A DNA stretch of 27,500 nt from Armadillidium nasatum. Taxonomy: Eukaryota > Arthropoda > Malacostraca > Isopoda > Armadillidiidae. The translations under genes were made by a program, and so were the position numbers. Within the stretch, counting starts at the first letter, position 1. Each line of letters opens with the position of its first letter. The notes beneath the pieces were generated by a model, which did no database searches, had not been told where the DNA came from, and saw only the letters and a program-made list of their open reading frames with translations. Positions 15,306 through 27,500 of this stretch are shown here, one piece after another. The stretch covers positions 55,001 through 82,500 of the forward strand of contig SEYY01022255.1 in NCBI GenBank assembly GCA_009176605.1. Reading direction: 5' to 3'.

Positions 15306-16264
15306 ACGAAAGATCAACGAATTGAAATCATACTGATAGTCGGGTCAGAAAGCAGTCACAAGGTTGCAACGCATTTTAACAGAAAATATGGAACCAACAC
15401 CACACACGACACTGCGTAAAAGCTTTAAAAAAAAGTTTCAAAAGACGGGAAGTGTTCAAAATCAACAGAGAAATGGTTGAAGACTTACATCCACTGATGA
15501 AGGCATAAGAGGTACGATATTCACAGTCCTTACACAGATTTCCATAAAAAGTACACTACGGTTTTCTAGTGAAAGTAATGTCAGCAGTTCGAGGATACGG
15601 CACATTCCGAAGACAAACAAATGATATACTCACAAACTGTATACAGCGCAGCATCTGTGTGATGATTTTTATTGACGAATGAATTCTGTGAATGGGCAAT
15701 CGGCAAATTGATGCAAAATGCAAATACTTCATCTAACATCTTGCTTACCGACGAAGCAAATTTTTATGTCAATGGAGAGGTGAATCAACAAAGCGTACAA
15801 TATTGGATTAATGCTAACCTTCACTGGATTAGTCCGACAAAGATGAAAACTGCTGATAAATTAATGGCGTGGGCAGGGATATGGGGTAACAAAATTATTG
15901 GTACATTTACAATCCCAGGCTTTCTTAATGCAGAATTCCCATGTTGCAAGAAACGATATTCTCTCCCCTGCTGAACGAGGACGGCGGCTTCCCGGATTAC
16001 TTCCACCAAGATGAGGCTCCATCTCGTTATTGTATTCACGTTTGTCAGTGGATGGATCTGCAGTTTCTGGATTCTTGGGTTAATCTGCATCGTCTTGTGG
16101 AGTGGCTTCCCAGATACACAGATCTCACCCCTTTTGATTTTTTTTGGGTGTACGTGAAGGTCCTTGTGTACCAGAAAATGATACGAGACATATATCATTT
16201 TGGTCAACGTACAGAAATCGCCATTAAAAGCATAACTATATTTGTGCCAATTCGTGTACATTAA
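15306..16264 (+). pseudogene. Mariner-like (IS630/Tc1-mariner superfamily) transposase, broken
   Basis: DDD transposase relic of a cut-and-paste DNA transposon. The N-terminal helix-turn-helix domain is DUF4817-like: [20 protein letters not shown] from 15306, then stop at 15417. A second frame carries KTGSVQNQQRNG, a stop at 15478, then RLTSTDEGIRG, with another stop at 15622. The catalytic part is NEFCEWAIGKLM (15672 on) with the first Asp in LLTDEANF (Asp codon 15750). A frameshift near 15935 leads to MLQETIFSPLLNEDGG, with the second Asp in FHQDEAP (16010) and the third in YTDLTPFDFF (16121). The second and third Asp are 36 residues apart. All three acidic residues survive, but at least three frameshifts and three in-frame stops make it inactive. 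The canonical Gly after the second Asp is Glu. The subfamily cannot be fixed from this alone. Confidence 0.85.
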
Positions 16265-16374
16265 CCGTAGCGGACATGTATTCAGGACTGTTTTGAAAGC
16301 AAAGGCAATCATATGGAATAAATTATATGAATAAAATGTTTTTTCATAAACCACTTTGTATTTCCCATATGTAT

Positions 16375-16395
16375 GATTACTTATGACCCAACCTG
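16375..16395 (-). repeat. Right terminal inverted repeat of the mariner-like element
   Basis: Read on the minus strand, the end is CAGGTTGGGTCATAAGTAAT and is preceded outside by TA (16396-16397). This resembles the mariner terminal repeat pattern CAGGTTGGnTGATAAGTCC known from irritans-type elements. It lies 111 bases beyond the last coding codon, as expected. No convincing partner was found on the left between 15246 and 15305. The (TA)n tract begins directly at the presumed TA target site. Confidence 0.6.
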
Positions 16396-16557
<162 letters not shown>

Positions 16558-16627
16558 ATCATAGTCTGCTTTCAACGTTCACAAAAAAACTACACAATTT
16601 TATTTTTTAATTCTACCCAGACTAAGT

Positions 16628-16786
16628 TTTGAACTGTTGAAGTACTACTAGAAGTACGAAAACGCGGTAAAAGTACAAAGACGATTTAAGGAACAATTTC
16701 AAACTGATCCACCTACTAGACATACCATCAGAAGAACTAGAGATAAGTTTGAAGCAGATGAAACGGTTCAAACTGAAACCATTTAA
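16628..16786 (+). pseudogene. DUF4817-type N-terminal domain of a transposase, fragment
   Basis: One frame reads FELLKYY, stop (TAG at 16649), then KYENAVKVQRRFKEQFQTDP followed by PTRHTIRRTRDKFEADETVQ, and ends in a stop at 16784. The VQRRF..QF...PPTR.TI.R.RDKFEADGTV pattern is characteristic of the DNA-binding helix-turn-helix segment in a common arthropod/mollusc Tc1/mariner-like family. In the same frame at 16874-16909 the sequence reads [12 protein letters not shown], which fits the extreme C-terminus (CLDQNGHHFE type). The intervening region, normally more than 200 residues including the three catalytic Asp, is missing. Confidence 0.7.
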
Positions 16787-16918
16787 TAATTAATTTACGA
16801 GTAACCATTGAAACAGAATATGCTCAAATATCAAACGAAATGACTCAGAGTTTTGGGATTGTGTTGTCAGTAATGTTTAGATCAGAATTATCATCATTTT
16901 GAAAACAGGCTATGGTAT

Positions 16919-16920
<2 letters not shown>

Positions 16921-16970
<50 letters not shown>

Positions 16971-16972
16971 TG
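16921..16972. repeat. Poly(T) followed by (GT)n
   Basis: Thirty-seven T residues followed by about 15 bases of GT, just inside the right terminal repeat of the miniature element. Confidence 0.95.
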
Positions 16973-17053
16973 ATTGTTGAAAGCAGACTATGCTAGCAAG
17001 TGAAAATTTTATAATCATTAAAAGTGTGGGTACATTTTTTATTTTTAGACAAA

Positions 17054-17600
<547 letters not shown>

Positions 17601-17629
17601 CAAGCATTTCTTAAGTTGTCAGAGAAAAT

Positions 17630-17800
17630 CTGGTTGTTTTCTATTGCCCAACAACTCAATACCTTCATCCATCTAAGCAGAATAACCTAACCCACAAATA
17701 CATCACTTTCTGAAACAACCAAACGGTTCCATGTCTTACATACTGCAGGAGACTTTAATCTCGCGAAATTATTAGATGGTTCATATTTTTTGATTTTCTT
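17630..17800 (+). pseudogene. Possible LINE endonuclease relic
   Basis: Frame from 17630 reads LVVFYCPTTQYLHPSKQNNL and then TH. A second frame reads KRFHVLHTAGDFNLAK, with GDFN at 17748-17759. A (V/I)VYCPP segment followed about 35-40 residues later by GDFN is the arrangement of the apurinic-type endonuclease domain of non-LTR retrotransposons, in which the GDFN Asp and Asn are catalytic. One frameshift is needed and the flanks are not recognisable, so the assignment is tentative. Confidence 0.35.
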
Positions 17801-18240
<440 letters not shown>

Positions 18241-18446
18241 TTATTTACTTAGTTGATTTGAATGCATTTTATTCAACAAAAAATAAAAAAACGTCGTTTG
18301 CAATTTTGAGTTTAAGGTCTCCCGATTACAAAACCGAATTCCACCTTTAAGAAAGAGAGGAAGGATACTCCTCTATTCCTCAATGTTAATTCAAAAAATT
18401 TTTGACCCCTTTTTTCGAATTAAAAAAAAAAAGAATATAGAGAGAG

Positions 18447-18680
18447 TTGGGGAGGCGATATTGGATTTAGATGGAGGTAGAGAGAGTAGGATTTATATAG
18501 GGAGATAGATAGAGAGGGTGTGAATTTATAAGGAGATAGTGAGGGTGGGAAAGGATTTATAGGGAGATAGAGGTTGGGCGAGGATTTATAGAGACAGAGA
18601 AAATGTAGGGGTGGACTTAAAATGATGTAGGGAAAGGGTGAGGGAGCAGAAAGATGCGGGAGAAGCGAGGGAGGATTTAT
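18447..18680. repeat. Purine-rich minisatellite, unit about 30-33 bp
   Basis: Five or six degenerate units begin GGATTTATAGGGAGATAG and end in a G/A-rich segment (for example near 18490, 18521, 18552, 18581 and 18612), with a last GGATTTATG near 18671. One strand is strongly purine-rich. On the minus strand it translates as a Pro/Ser/Leu repeat (SPYKF, SLYKS), which follows from the unit and is not evidence of a protein. Confidence 0.75.
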
Positions 18681-18860
18681 GTTTAACTTGTGCGGCGCTT
18701 TCGACTGATTCCGATGTTGCAATGGAAGTATTCAAGGGCGTTTGAAATCGTTTTGCAAAATCTTGAATTTCTTTCTTCTTTTATGGCTTCTCTATGAGAT
18801 TTATCGTACTTTAAAGGAATTTTCAATTTGGTGCGATCGCTGCTAACGGTAATAAGTCTT
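18681..18860 (-). other. Unassigned open stretch beside the minisatellite
   Basis: A minus-strand frame from about 18860 down to the stop near 18683 reads [20 protein letters not shown] followed by EERNSRFCKTISNALE. It has mixed, non-repetitive composition, unlike the surrounding simple repeats. I do not recognise the family. It has no convincing start codon because upstream is a polypurine run. It could be an exon or transposon relic, or chance. Confidence 0.2.
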
Positions 18861-18921
18861 TTTTTTCTTCTTCTTTTTTTCCTTCTTTTAAGTAACTGTT
18901 TAAAACGTGTTTTCATTTCTG

Positions 18922-19282
<361 letters not shown>

Positions 19283-19461
19283 ACGGCTTATAAATATTCG
19301 AAAAAAATGACAATCGGATTGTACAATGTTTGTAAATGTTCGAAAACAAATGACAATCGGATGAGAAGATATGATTAATTGTACTTACAGCTAATGTGTC
19401 AGTGTATTATGATAGTGATTACATGTTCATTTCCGAGTTTGTACCATTGAAGTTTTATAAA

Positions 19462-20526
<1,065 letters not shown>

Positions 20527-20532
20527 ATCTGA

Positions 20533-20746
20533 AAATGTTTAGAGGTCAATGGCGGTATTTTCAAACATTTATTAAAATAACACTATGATAACCCAAATAT
20601 TAATAATGTATGATATTTTGTTTAATTGTCATCACGCTATAAAATGAAAACATGTAAATCGGATAAGAACATATGTTTTTTTTTTTTTCTACATTATTAT
20701 CCTGTGAACAATCCACTCCTTGAGTTTGGTCCGTTCCTCCAGACTC

Positions 20747-20749
<3 letters not shown>
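20533..20749 (-). repeat. Right terminal inverted repeat
   Basis: Reverse complement of the left arm, beginning four bases after the transposase stop codon. Transcripts crossing both arms could fold into a long stem. Confidence 0.88.
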
Positions 20750-20750
<1 letters not shown>

Positions 20751-20809
<59 letters not shown>

Positions 20810-20815
20810 TATATA
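20751..20815. repeat. (TA)n microsatellite at the right transposon end
   Basis: About 65 bases of TA with one slip, starting directly outside the right terminal repeat and ending at the TATCGG array. Confidence 0.96.
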
Positions 20816-21040
20816 GGGATGGATGAAGTATCGGTATCGGTATCGGTATCGGCAAGTATCGGCATATTTTCCCGATACCGGTATCGGTATCGGTATCGGT
20901 ATCTTTTCATATATCGGTATCGGCAAATTTTTGGATAAGAGTAAGTATCGGTATCGGTATCGGTATCGGTAGTATATCGGCATATTTCCCGATACGATAC
21001 GGTATAATATATTATATCGGTAAAAAATTTTGGTATCGCT
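20816..21040. repeat. TATCGG hexanucleotide array with inverted units
   Basis: Blocks of (TATCGG)3-5 alternate with TATCGGCATATTTTCCCGAT-type imperfect palindromes, so the unit occurs as both TATCGG and CCGATA. The block begins GGGATGGATGAAG after the TA tract and erodes to the right into CCGATACGATACGGTATAA. Arrays of ATCGGT-type hexamers near a short terminal motif are seen in subterminal regions of some hAT elements. Here that is inference, as no transposase or second terminus is present. Confidence 0.8.
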
Positions 21041-21062
21041 ATATATATATTATATAATATAT

Positions 21063-21103
<41 letters not shown>
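21041..21103. repeat. (TA)n microsatellite at a LINE 3' end
   Basis: About 63 bases of TA with two slips, ending exactly at the 3' terminus of the minus-strand LINE copy. Confidence 0.95.
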
Positions 21104-21105
<2 letters not shown>

Positions 21106-21655
21106 AATGGTAGGAAAATGCGGAGGCCTTCCAAATCTCACCGGAGTTAATGGAAAATCAAGAGTTGGAAATGGAAAATCAAGAACAAGAGCCAAATTAA
21201 AGAGGTCAATATGTCTCGATTTAAAGAGTTTTAAAATATGTAGGTCAAAGTTGGAAAAACAGATAAAGGTAGTGTATTCTTCAGACTTTACCAACAGAGT
21301 ACATGTAAAACTTAGCAAAAGAGGTTAAATCTTGAGTGAAAAAACTGGACAGAAAAAGATTAGACAGTTTGAAAACCGTGTAGTACGTGCCCTCATCTAA
21401 GGAGGTGTGTATCTGAAGAGTTGTGAAGAGCAGTCTCCATTATAATAACTACAGCATAAGGAGAATGATGCAACAGGACACAGAAGATCTTGAGAGTGGA
21501 ATAGTTAAGACGAAAAGTACTAGACTCCCCCTTTCTAAGAAAAGCTGTGCGAGTAGAACCATCCCAAATATACGGGTGAACGATGCATTTATAAAGATCA
21601 TCATATATCTGGAGTGGTTGAAGATTATGAAGAGATCTCGGAAAAAAAATTAACT
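21104..21655 (-). pseudogene. 5'-truncated jockey-like LINE, last ~550 bp including 3' UTR
   Basis: Read on the minus strand it starts inside the C-terminal region of ORF2 (LQIYDDLYKCIVHPYIW, DGSTRTAFLRK, ESSTFRLNYSTL), corresponding to ALYRGVVRPCMEYASHIW, GGSTHTALLEK, ESRAFRLINSPAL in the copy at 25277-27500. It continues colinearly at nucleotide level through the stop region and 3' UTR: compare GGAGGCCTTCCAAATCTCAC with AGAGGCCTACCAAATTCCAC. It ends at 21104 against (TA)n. Frameshifts and substitutions make it non-coding. It lacks reverse transcriptase motifs and is older than the copies further right. Confidence 0.8.
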
Positions 21656-22666
21656 TAATACAACTAATATTCTTCATGTCATAAAAGAAAATATTTACCG
21701 GCTAAGTCGGAGTTTGGTTTTCACTAAATTAAATTGTTCGATATTTTTTCAAATTTTTTTTTTTCAATTGGAAAATCGTTGTTTTAAATATTCTATTTAA
21801 ATATCTTTTAAATAAATAAAAAATAGATATAAAATGAATAAATCTTCCCCACAAACAATAATTGTCTAGATACACATTATCTGTCCAGGTTGCTCTAATG
21901 TAAGTTTAGTTTTATTTCAGATTTTCAAAACTGTCAAATATTTTTCCAAAACTGCAAAAATTGTCCTAACGAATCGTTGGGACAAGTGGCAAAAGTGTTT
22001 CAGTAAAAATTTCAATAGAGAAAAGACATGTTAAGCATAAGAAAGTCGGTTCACCGATTTATTTTCGAAGAAGAAAATAACTGAAAACATTTATTGAGAC
22101 ATTTTTGACACTTGTCTCAAAGATTCCAGTGTATTAAAGATCGCCATTGTCATGTGTGAACCGAAGTAAACTATACATGAAAATAAATCTGAATATTTGA
22201 TAACAAATCGCCCCCCACCCCACCCCCATACTTCCACTTGTATTACAGAATTTAACATTGAAACGTCACTAACATATTTTACATAATCTGTATCTTATTT
22301 TTAAATAAATTGTATTTTACTTTTTTTTAAAAAAACAAAATATAAACATGTTATTCCATTAAATGTATTTAACAGCTGCTCTTCTTGTCTCTGCTCTTTG
22401 CCTTTATAGTTACCTTCTACAATTTTATTTTATTTAAATATTCAAGATATTTTTAGTGATCATTAATTAATTAATTAAAAATTAAATTAAAACTAAAGTA
22501 ATTAAAATTAGCTTTTTCAGGTTTTAGGGTATTTTATTTGTTTAACTAACGCAAAAATTTAAATAATAAAAATACAAAAAATTAATCTAATATAATAAAT
22601 TAAGATGGATTAAGATTTATACAGATTTTGAAGATAATTATAATAATATTAAACCGAGTCAAAACT
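21656..22666. other. AT-rich spacer without gene
   Basis: No coding sequence was recognised. It holds a 44-bp imperfect inverted repeat at 21971-22126 (listed separately), a C-rich run (CCCCCCACCCCACCCCC, about 22210-22226) and A/T-rich low-complexity sequence from 22420 to 22666. Confidence 0.6.
21971..22126 (+). other. Long imperfect hairpin
   Basis: The left arm 21971-22014 (GAATCGTTGGGACAAGTGGC and onward) matches the reverse complement of 22082-22126 (GAATCTTTGAGACAAGTGTC and onward) over about 44 bases with eight mismatched positions and a one-base gap. The loop is about 67 bases. Four of the mismatches become G-U pairs in a plus-strand RNA. Function unknown: it may be a small non-autonomous element, an inverted duplication or a transcribed hairpin. 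Confidence 0.6.
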
Positions 22667-22817
22667 ATTATTATTAATTAATAATTATTATTATTATTAT
22701 GTCACTATTATTATATTAATATTATTATAAAAATATACTCGTATTATTAACTATTATCATTATTTTTTATTATTATTATTAATTATTTTATTATATTATT
22801 TTATTATTATTATTATA

Positions 22818-22852
<35 letters not shown>

Positions 22853-22854
22853 TC

Positions 22855-22910
<56 letters not shown>

Positions 22911-22933
22911 GAAGAAGAAGAAGAAGAAGAAGC
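22667..22933. repeat. (ATT)n/(ATC)n region ending in (AAG)n
   Basis: Interrupted ATT trinucleotides pass into an (ATTATC)n segment near 22835-22880, then about 30 bases of clean ATT, then eight AAG units at about 22910-22933. A sharp change of unit at 22910 marks a compound microsatellite. Confidence 0.93.
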
Positions 22934-23122
22934 TAACTTGTCTTATGTAAAGTGTTTTAGAATTGAAATAAAAAGAAAGACAATTTAATTAAAGAAATGA
23001 ATTGTTCTTACATTGCTTATTTGTCTTAAAATGAAAAAAAGCATCTTCCCGAAACACGAGAGAATATTTAATATTTACATTGGATATTAATATTTATTTA
23101 AGACTTATAAAAGCAATGTATA
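22934..23122. other. Short AT-rich spacer
   Basis: No gene or element recognised. Confidence 0.6.
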
Positions 23123-24330
<1,208 letters not shown>

Positions 24331-24334
<4 letters not shown>

Positions 24335-24412
24335 TTGGGAAAACAGATAAAGGGATTGTATACTTCAGATTTTACCAATAGTGTATTTGTAAAACTTAGG
24401 GTATTAGTATTG
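24331..24412 (-). pseudogene. Inverted scrap of the same LINE family's 3' region
   Basis: GAAGTTGGGAAAACAGATAA and the following 60 bases (including CTTCAGATTTTACCAATAG) match 25403-25475 of the minus-strand LINE copy and 21247-21314 of the older copy. The scrap is therefore in minus orientation, fused head-on to the plus-strand fragment. The join has a short GAAG overlap. It lacks the last ~125 bp of the element. Confidence 0.75.
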
Positions 24413-25276
<864 letters not shown>

Positions 25277-25352
25277 CTCCTCTGGTGGGCAAAGGCCAGA
25301 GGCCTACCAAATTCCACCAGAGTTGGGAGGGAAAGTCGGAAACATGGTCAAA
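25277..25352 (-). other. LINE 3' UTR ending in (TA)n
   Basis: Conserved at nucleotide level with the copy at 21104 (GAGGCCT.CCAAAT and CAAATTAAAG blocks). Both copies end within two bases of the same position and go straight into TA dinucleotides. Confidence 0.7.
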
Positions 25353-27500
25353 TTAAAGGCCGACATGACCTGATACACGGCGTTTAAAGGTGCTTAAGTC
25401 ATAGGAAGTTGGGAAAATAGATAAAGGAAGTGTGTTCCAGACTTTACCAGTAGAGTACATGTAAGATTGAGCATAGCGGTTAAGTCTGGGGTCAGAGAGT
25501 TGGACAGAGAAAGGATGAGACTGTGTAGAAAGACGAGTCGCACGAGCCCTTCTCAATGGAGGAGGTATGCGACGAGAGAGTTCAGAAGAGCAGTGTCCAT
25601 TGTAATAGCGATAGTATAGAGAGAGTGACGCAACAATTCGACGGGCAAGAAAGAGATTGGAGAGAATTAGTGAGAGCAGGAGAGTTGATAAGGCGAAAAG
25701 CCCTAGACTCCACCTTTTCAAGGAGAGCTGTATGTGTGGAACCACCCCAGATGTGTGACGCATACTCCATACAGGGGCGAACAACACCCCTATACAGAGC
25801 AAGCAACTGGGGTGGTGTGAAGAAATACTGAAGGCGCCTCAGAACACCCAACCTCTTAGAAGCTTGTTTAGAAAGAGAGGTAATGTGATCTTTCCAAGAA
25901 AGATCACGAGAAAAAGAAACACCGAGAATATTAAGGAACAGATGAAGGTTTGAGTTGAGTGTTTTCGAAGAAGATATCATAGTTGTGTGGAAGATTGTGT
26001 CGAGTAGAGAGATGGAGGAATTGAGTTTTTGAGGCATTGAAAACGAACCATGTTTTCTCTGCCCCAATTTGAAATACGAGATAAGATCAGAGGTTAGTTG
26101 CTCCAAGGCCACCCTCCTTGCCTCTATTAACTGTTGCTTTGGGAGGGGCGTCTTTCAAATTGAAAAGAATAATGAAGGGTGGAGTCATCAGCATAGGAGT
26201 GGATAGGAGATGAAGTAATAGAGAGAAGGTCATTAATGAAAAGCAGAAAAAGTGTTGGGGATAGGACAGATCCTTGAGGAACACCACTATTTAATAGATT
26301 TATAGGATGAACGGTGGCCGTCTACAACAGCTGCTATAGAACGACCGGAAAGGAAATCAGAGAGAAGGTCACAGAGAGAAGGATAGATTCCGAAAGAGGG
26401 AAGTTTGGAAATCAAAGCTTTGTGCCAGACTCTATCGAAAGCTTTCGATATGTCCAGCGCCACAGCAAAAGATTCACCGAAATGCCGAAGAGCGGAGGAC
26501 CAAGAGTCAGAGAGAAGGGAAAGAAGATCACCAGTAGAGCGTTTCTTTACGAAAGCCATACTGGCGATCAGAGATAAGATTAGAAGAATTGAGATGTTTC
26601 CAAATCTTCCTGTTAAGGATAGATTCGAAAACTTTAGAAAAGAACGGAGGTTAAAGAAATAGGACGATAGTTAGAGGGCTGAGAGGGGTCCCCCTTCTTC
26701 GGCACAGGTTGAATGAGCGCACGTTTCCAGCAAGAAGGGAAGGTTGAAGTAGAAAGACATAAGACGAAATAGTTTACCAAGGCAGGGTGCAAGCTCGGAA
26801 GCACAAGTTTTGAGAACCACAGGAGGGATACCATCAGGACCGTACGCCTTCTTAGTGTTAAGCTCAGAGAGAGCAGAAATGACGTCTTTAGAAGAAATTA
26901 CAATTTTAGGCATAAAATGAGTTAGAGGGGTTGAAGGAGTAGGAATAGCTCCGGAATCGTCTAAGGTTGAATTTAAGGCAAAAGTTTTGAGCAAAGAGTT
27001 CAGCTTTAGAGGAAGGCAAAACGGCAGTTGTACCGTCAGAAGATACTAGAGGAGGGAAAGAGGAAGAAGCAAAGTTAGAGTTGACATTTTTTGCAAAATG
27101 CCAGAAAGGGCGAGAGGAAGAGGAGCCAGAAAGATTATTGCATTTGCGACGGAGAAAAGAGTTTTTGGTATCTCGAAGAATAGATTTTGCACGATTCCGG
27201 GATGAAATATAAGTTGCATGAGTTTCTGGAGTTTGAAGACGACGGTAATCCTGAAGGCAGCATCCCTGCGGCGGATAGCACGAGAACAAGCAGAGTTAAA
27301 CCAAGGTTTATTAGGTTTAGTAGAAGGGAAAGAATATATGGAATGTACGCCTCCATGCCAGAGAGAATCACCTCAGTTATGCGCTCTGCACACTCCGAGG
27401 GACCCCTCCCACGGAAACAGTAATCATTCCATGGAAAATCAGAAAAGTACGACCGCAAGTCAGACCAGTTAGTGGCACCGAAATGCCAGAAACGTCTCCT
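25277..27500 (-). pseudogene. Jockey-like LINE ORF2 (linker, reverse transcriptase, C-terminus, 3' UTR), 5' end outside window
   Basis: Non-LTR retrotransposon reverse transcriptase, minus strand, entering at 27500. In order: the endonuclease-RT linker RRRFWHFGATNWSDLRSYFS and GMEAYIPY (27500-27330); RSSRNRAKSIL-type basic linker with SSRPFWHFAKNVNSNFASS; KAYGPDGIPPVVLKTCASEL (about 26870-26815); CLSTSTFPSCWKRALIQPVP and NYRPISLTSVLF; motif A ALDISKAFDRVWH (catalytic Asp about 26452); GVPQGSVLSPTLF (about 26280-26240); YADD active site at 26184-26195; then LNILGVSFSRDLSWKDHI, LALYRGVVRPCMEYASHIWG, and the tail NTLPLSIFPTSYDLSTFKRR ending in a stop at 25353-25355. The 3' UTR is about 76 bp and ends at (TA)n. 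Catalytic motifs survive, but seven or more frameshifts and at least one stop (near 26128) prevent expression. It is the youngest-looking of the LINE copies here. Confidence 0.9.

Larger units (their letters stand above)
16560..16992. mobile_element. Internally deleted Tc1/mariner-like element (MITE-like), 433 bp
   Basis: The 17-base string CATAGTCTGCTTTCAAC at 16560-16576 recurs as its exact reverse complement at 16976-16992. TA within the repeat (CA-TA-GTCTGC) could be the target site, making GTCTGCTTTCAAC the true end. The inverted ends also share TCACA further in. Between them lie an N-terminal transposase fragment (16628-16786) and a C-terminal scrap (16874-16909), with the whole catalytic core missing, plus a poly(T)/(GT)n run. 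It therefore appears to be a non-autonomous deletion derivative of a DUF4817-type transposon different from the two others in this window. Confidence 0.7.

Noticed and set aside
18420..18722. Minus-strand 100-codon Pro/Ser/Leu-rich frame
   Set aside because: It follows the unit of the purine-rich minisatellite, and its repeats match the DNA repeat.
22210..22226. C-rich run as an i-motif or G-quadruplex
   Set aside because: Only three clear C runs are present, separated by single A residues, so a standard four-run structure is not well supported.
26314..26662. Plus-strand open frames within 25556-25831, 26314-26662 and 27187-27472
   Set aside because: They lie antisense to the LINE reverse transcriptase, whose minus-strand reading carries the catalytic motifs.

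Overview
The window looks like a repeat-rich, AT-rich, non-coding stretch of an invertebrate animal nuclear genome. I infer this from the mix of dinucleotide microsatellites up to about 840 bp long, decayed jockey/CR1-type LINE copies, relics of Tc1/mariner-like (IS630 superfamily) transposases with a DUF4817-type N-terminal domain, and a probable Penelope-like GIY-YIG fragment. This combination is familiar from marine crustaceans and cephalopods. The sequence alone does not let me choose between them. I found no intact host gene, no rRNA or tRNA, and no prokaryotic or viral gene cluster. Every protein-like stretch I recognise belongs to a broken mobile element.

Layout. 1-8.3 kb: a small 3' LINE fragment (275-690), then long AT-rich spacers broken by (AT)n, (CT)n and (ATT)n tracts, including an (AT)n tract at 3510-4346 and an 11-copy, 23-bp minisatellite at 5983-6232. 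8.3-14.9 kb: no gene, many short interrupted TA runs, a Penelope-like GIY-YIG relic (10088-10330), relics resembling hAT-type non-autonomous elements (9281-9428, 12121-12205, 14533-14940), a diverged copy of a TATCGG-rich element (about 13121-13155) and a 78-base poly(A) run. 14.9-17.3 kb: a broken mariner-like transposase (15306-16264) with one recognisable terminal repeat, followed by a 433-bp internally deleted transposon (16560-16992) that keeps only the first and last pieces of its transposase. 17.3-21.1 kb: a possible LINE endonuclease relic, a purine-rich minisatellite, a complete Tc1/mariner-like element (19073-20749) with terminal inverted repeats of about 210 bp whose catalytic core has been replaced by an (AT)n tract, and a TATCGG hexanucleotide array. 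21.1-27.5 kb: three more copies of one jockey-like LINE family, at 21104-21655 (minus), 23281-24334 (plus, fused to an inverted scrap) and 25277-27500 (minus, running off the window).

The strongest pattern is the link between mobile-element ends and (TA)n microsatellites. Two LINE copies stop within two bases of the same 3' position and pass directly into (TA)n. Two of the DNA transposons have ends beside TA tracts, as expected of TA-targeting Tc1/mariner elements, and one of them also contains a TA tract where its active site should be. I found no undescribed multigene system. The items most worth checking are the LINE 3' (TA)n tail, the long-TIR transposon, the DUF4817-derived miniature element and a 156-nt imperfect hairpin at 21971-22126.
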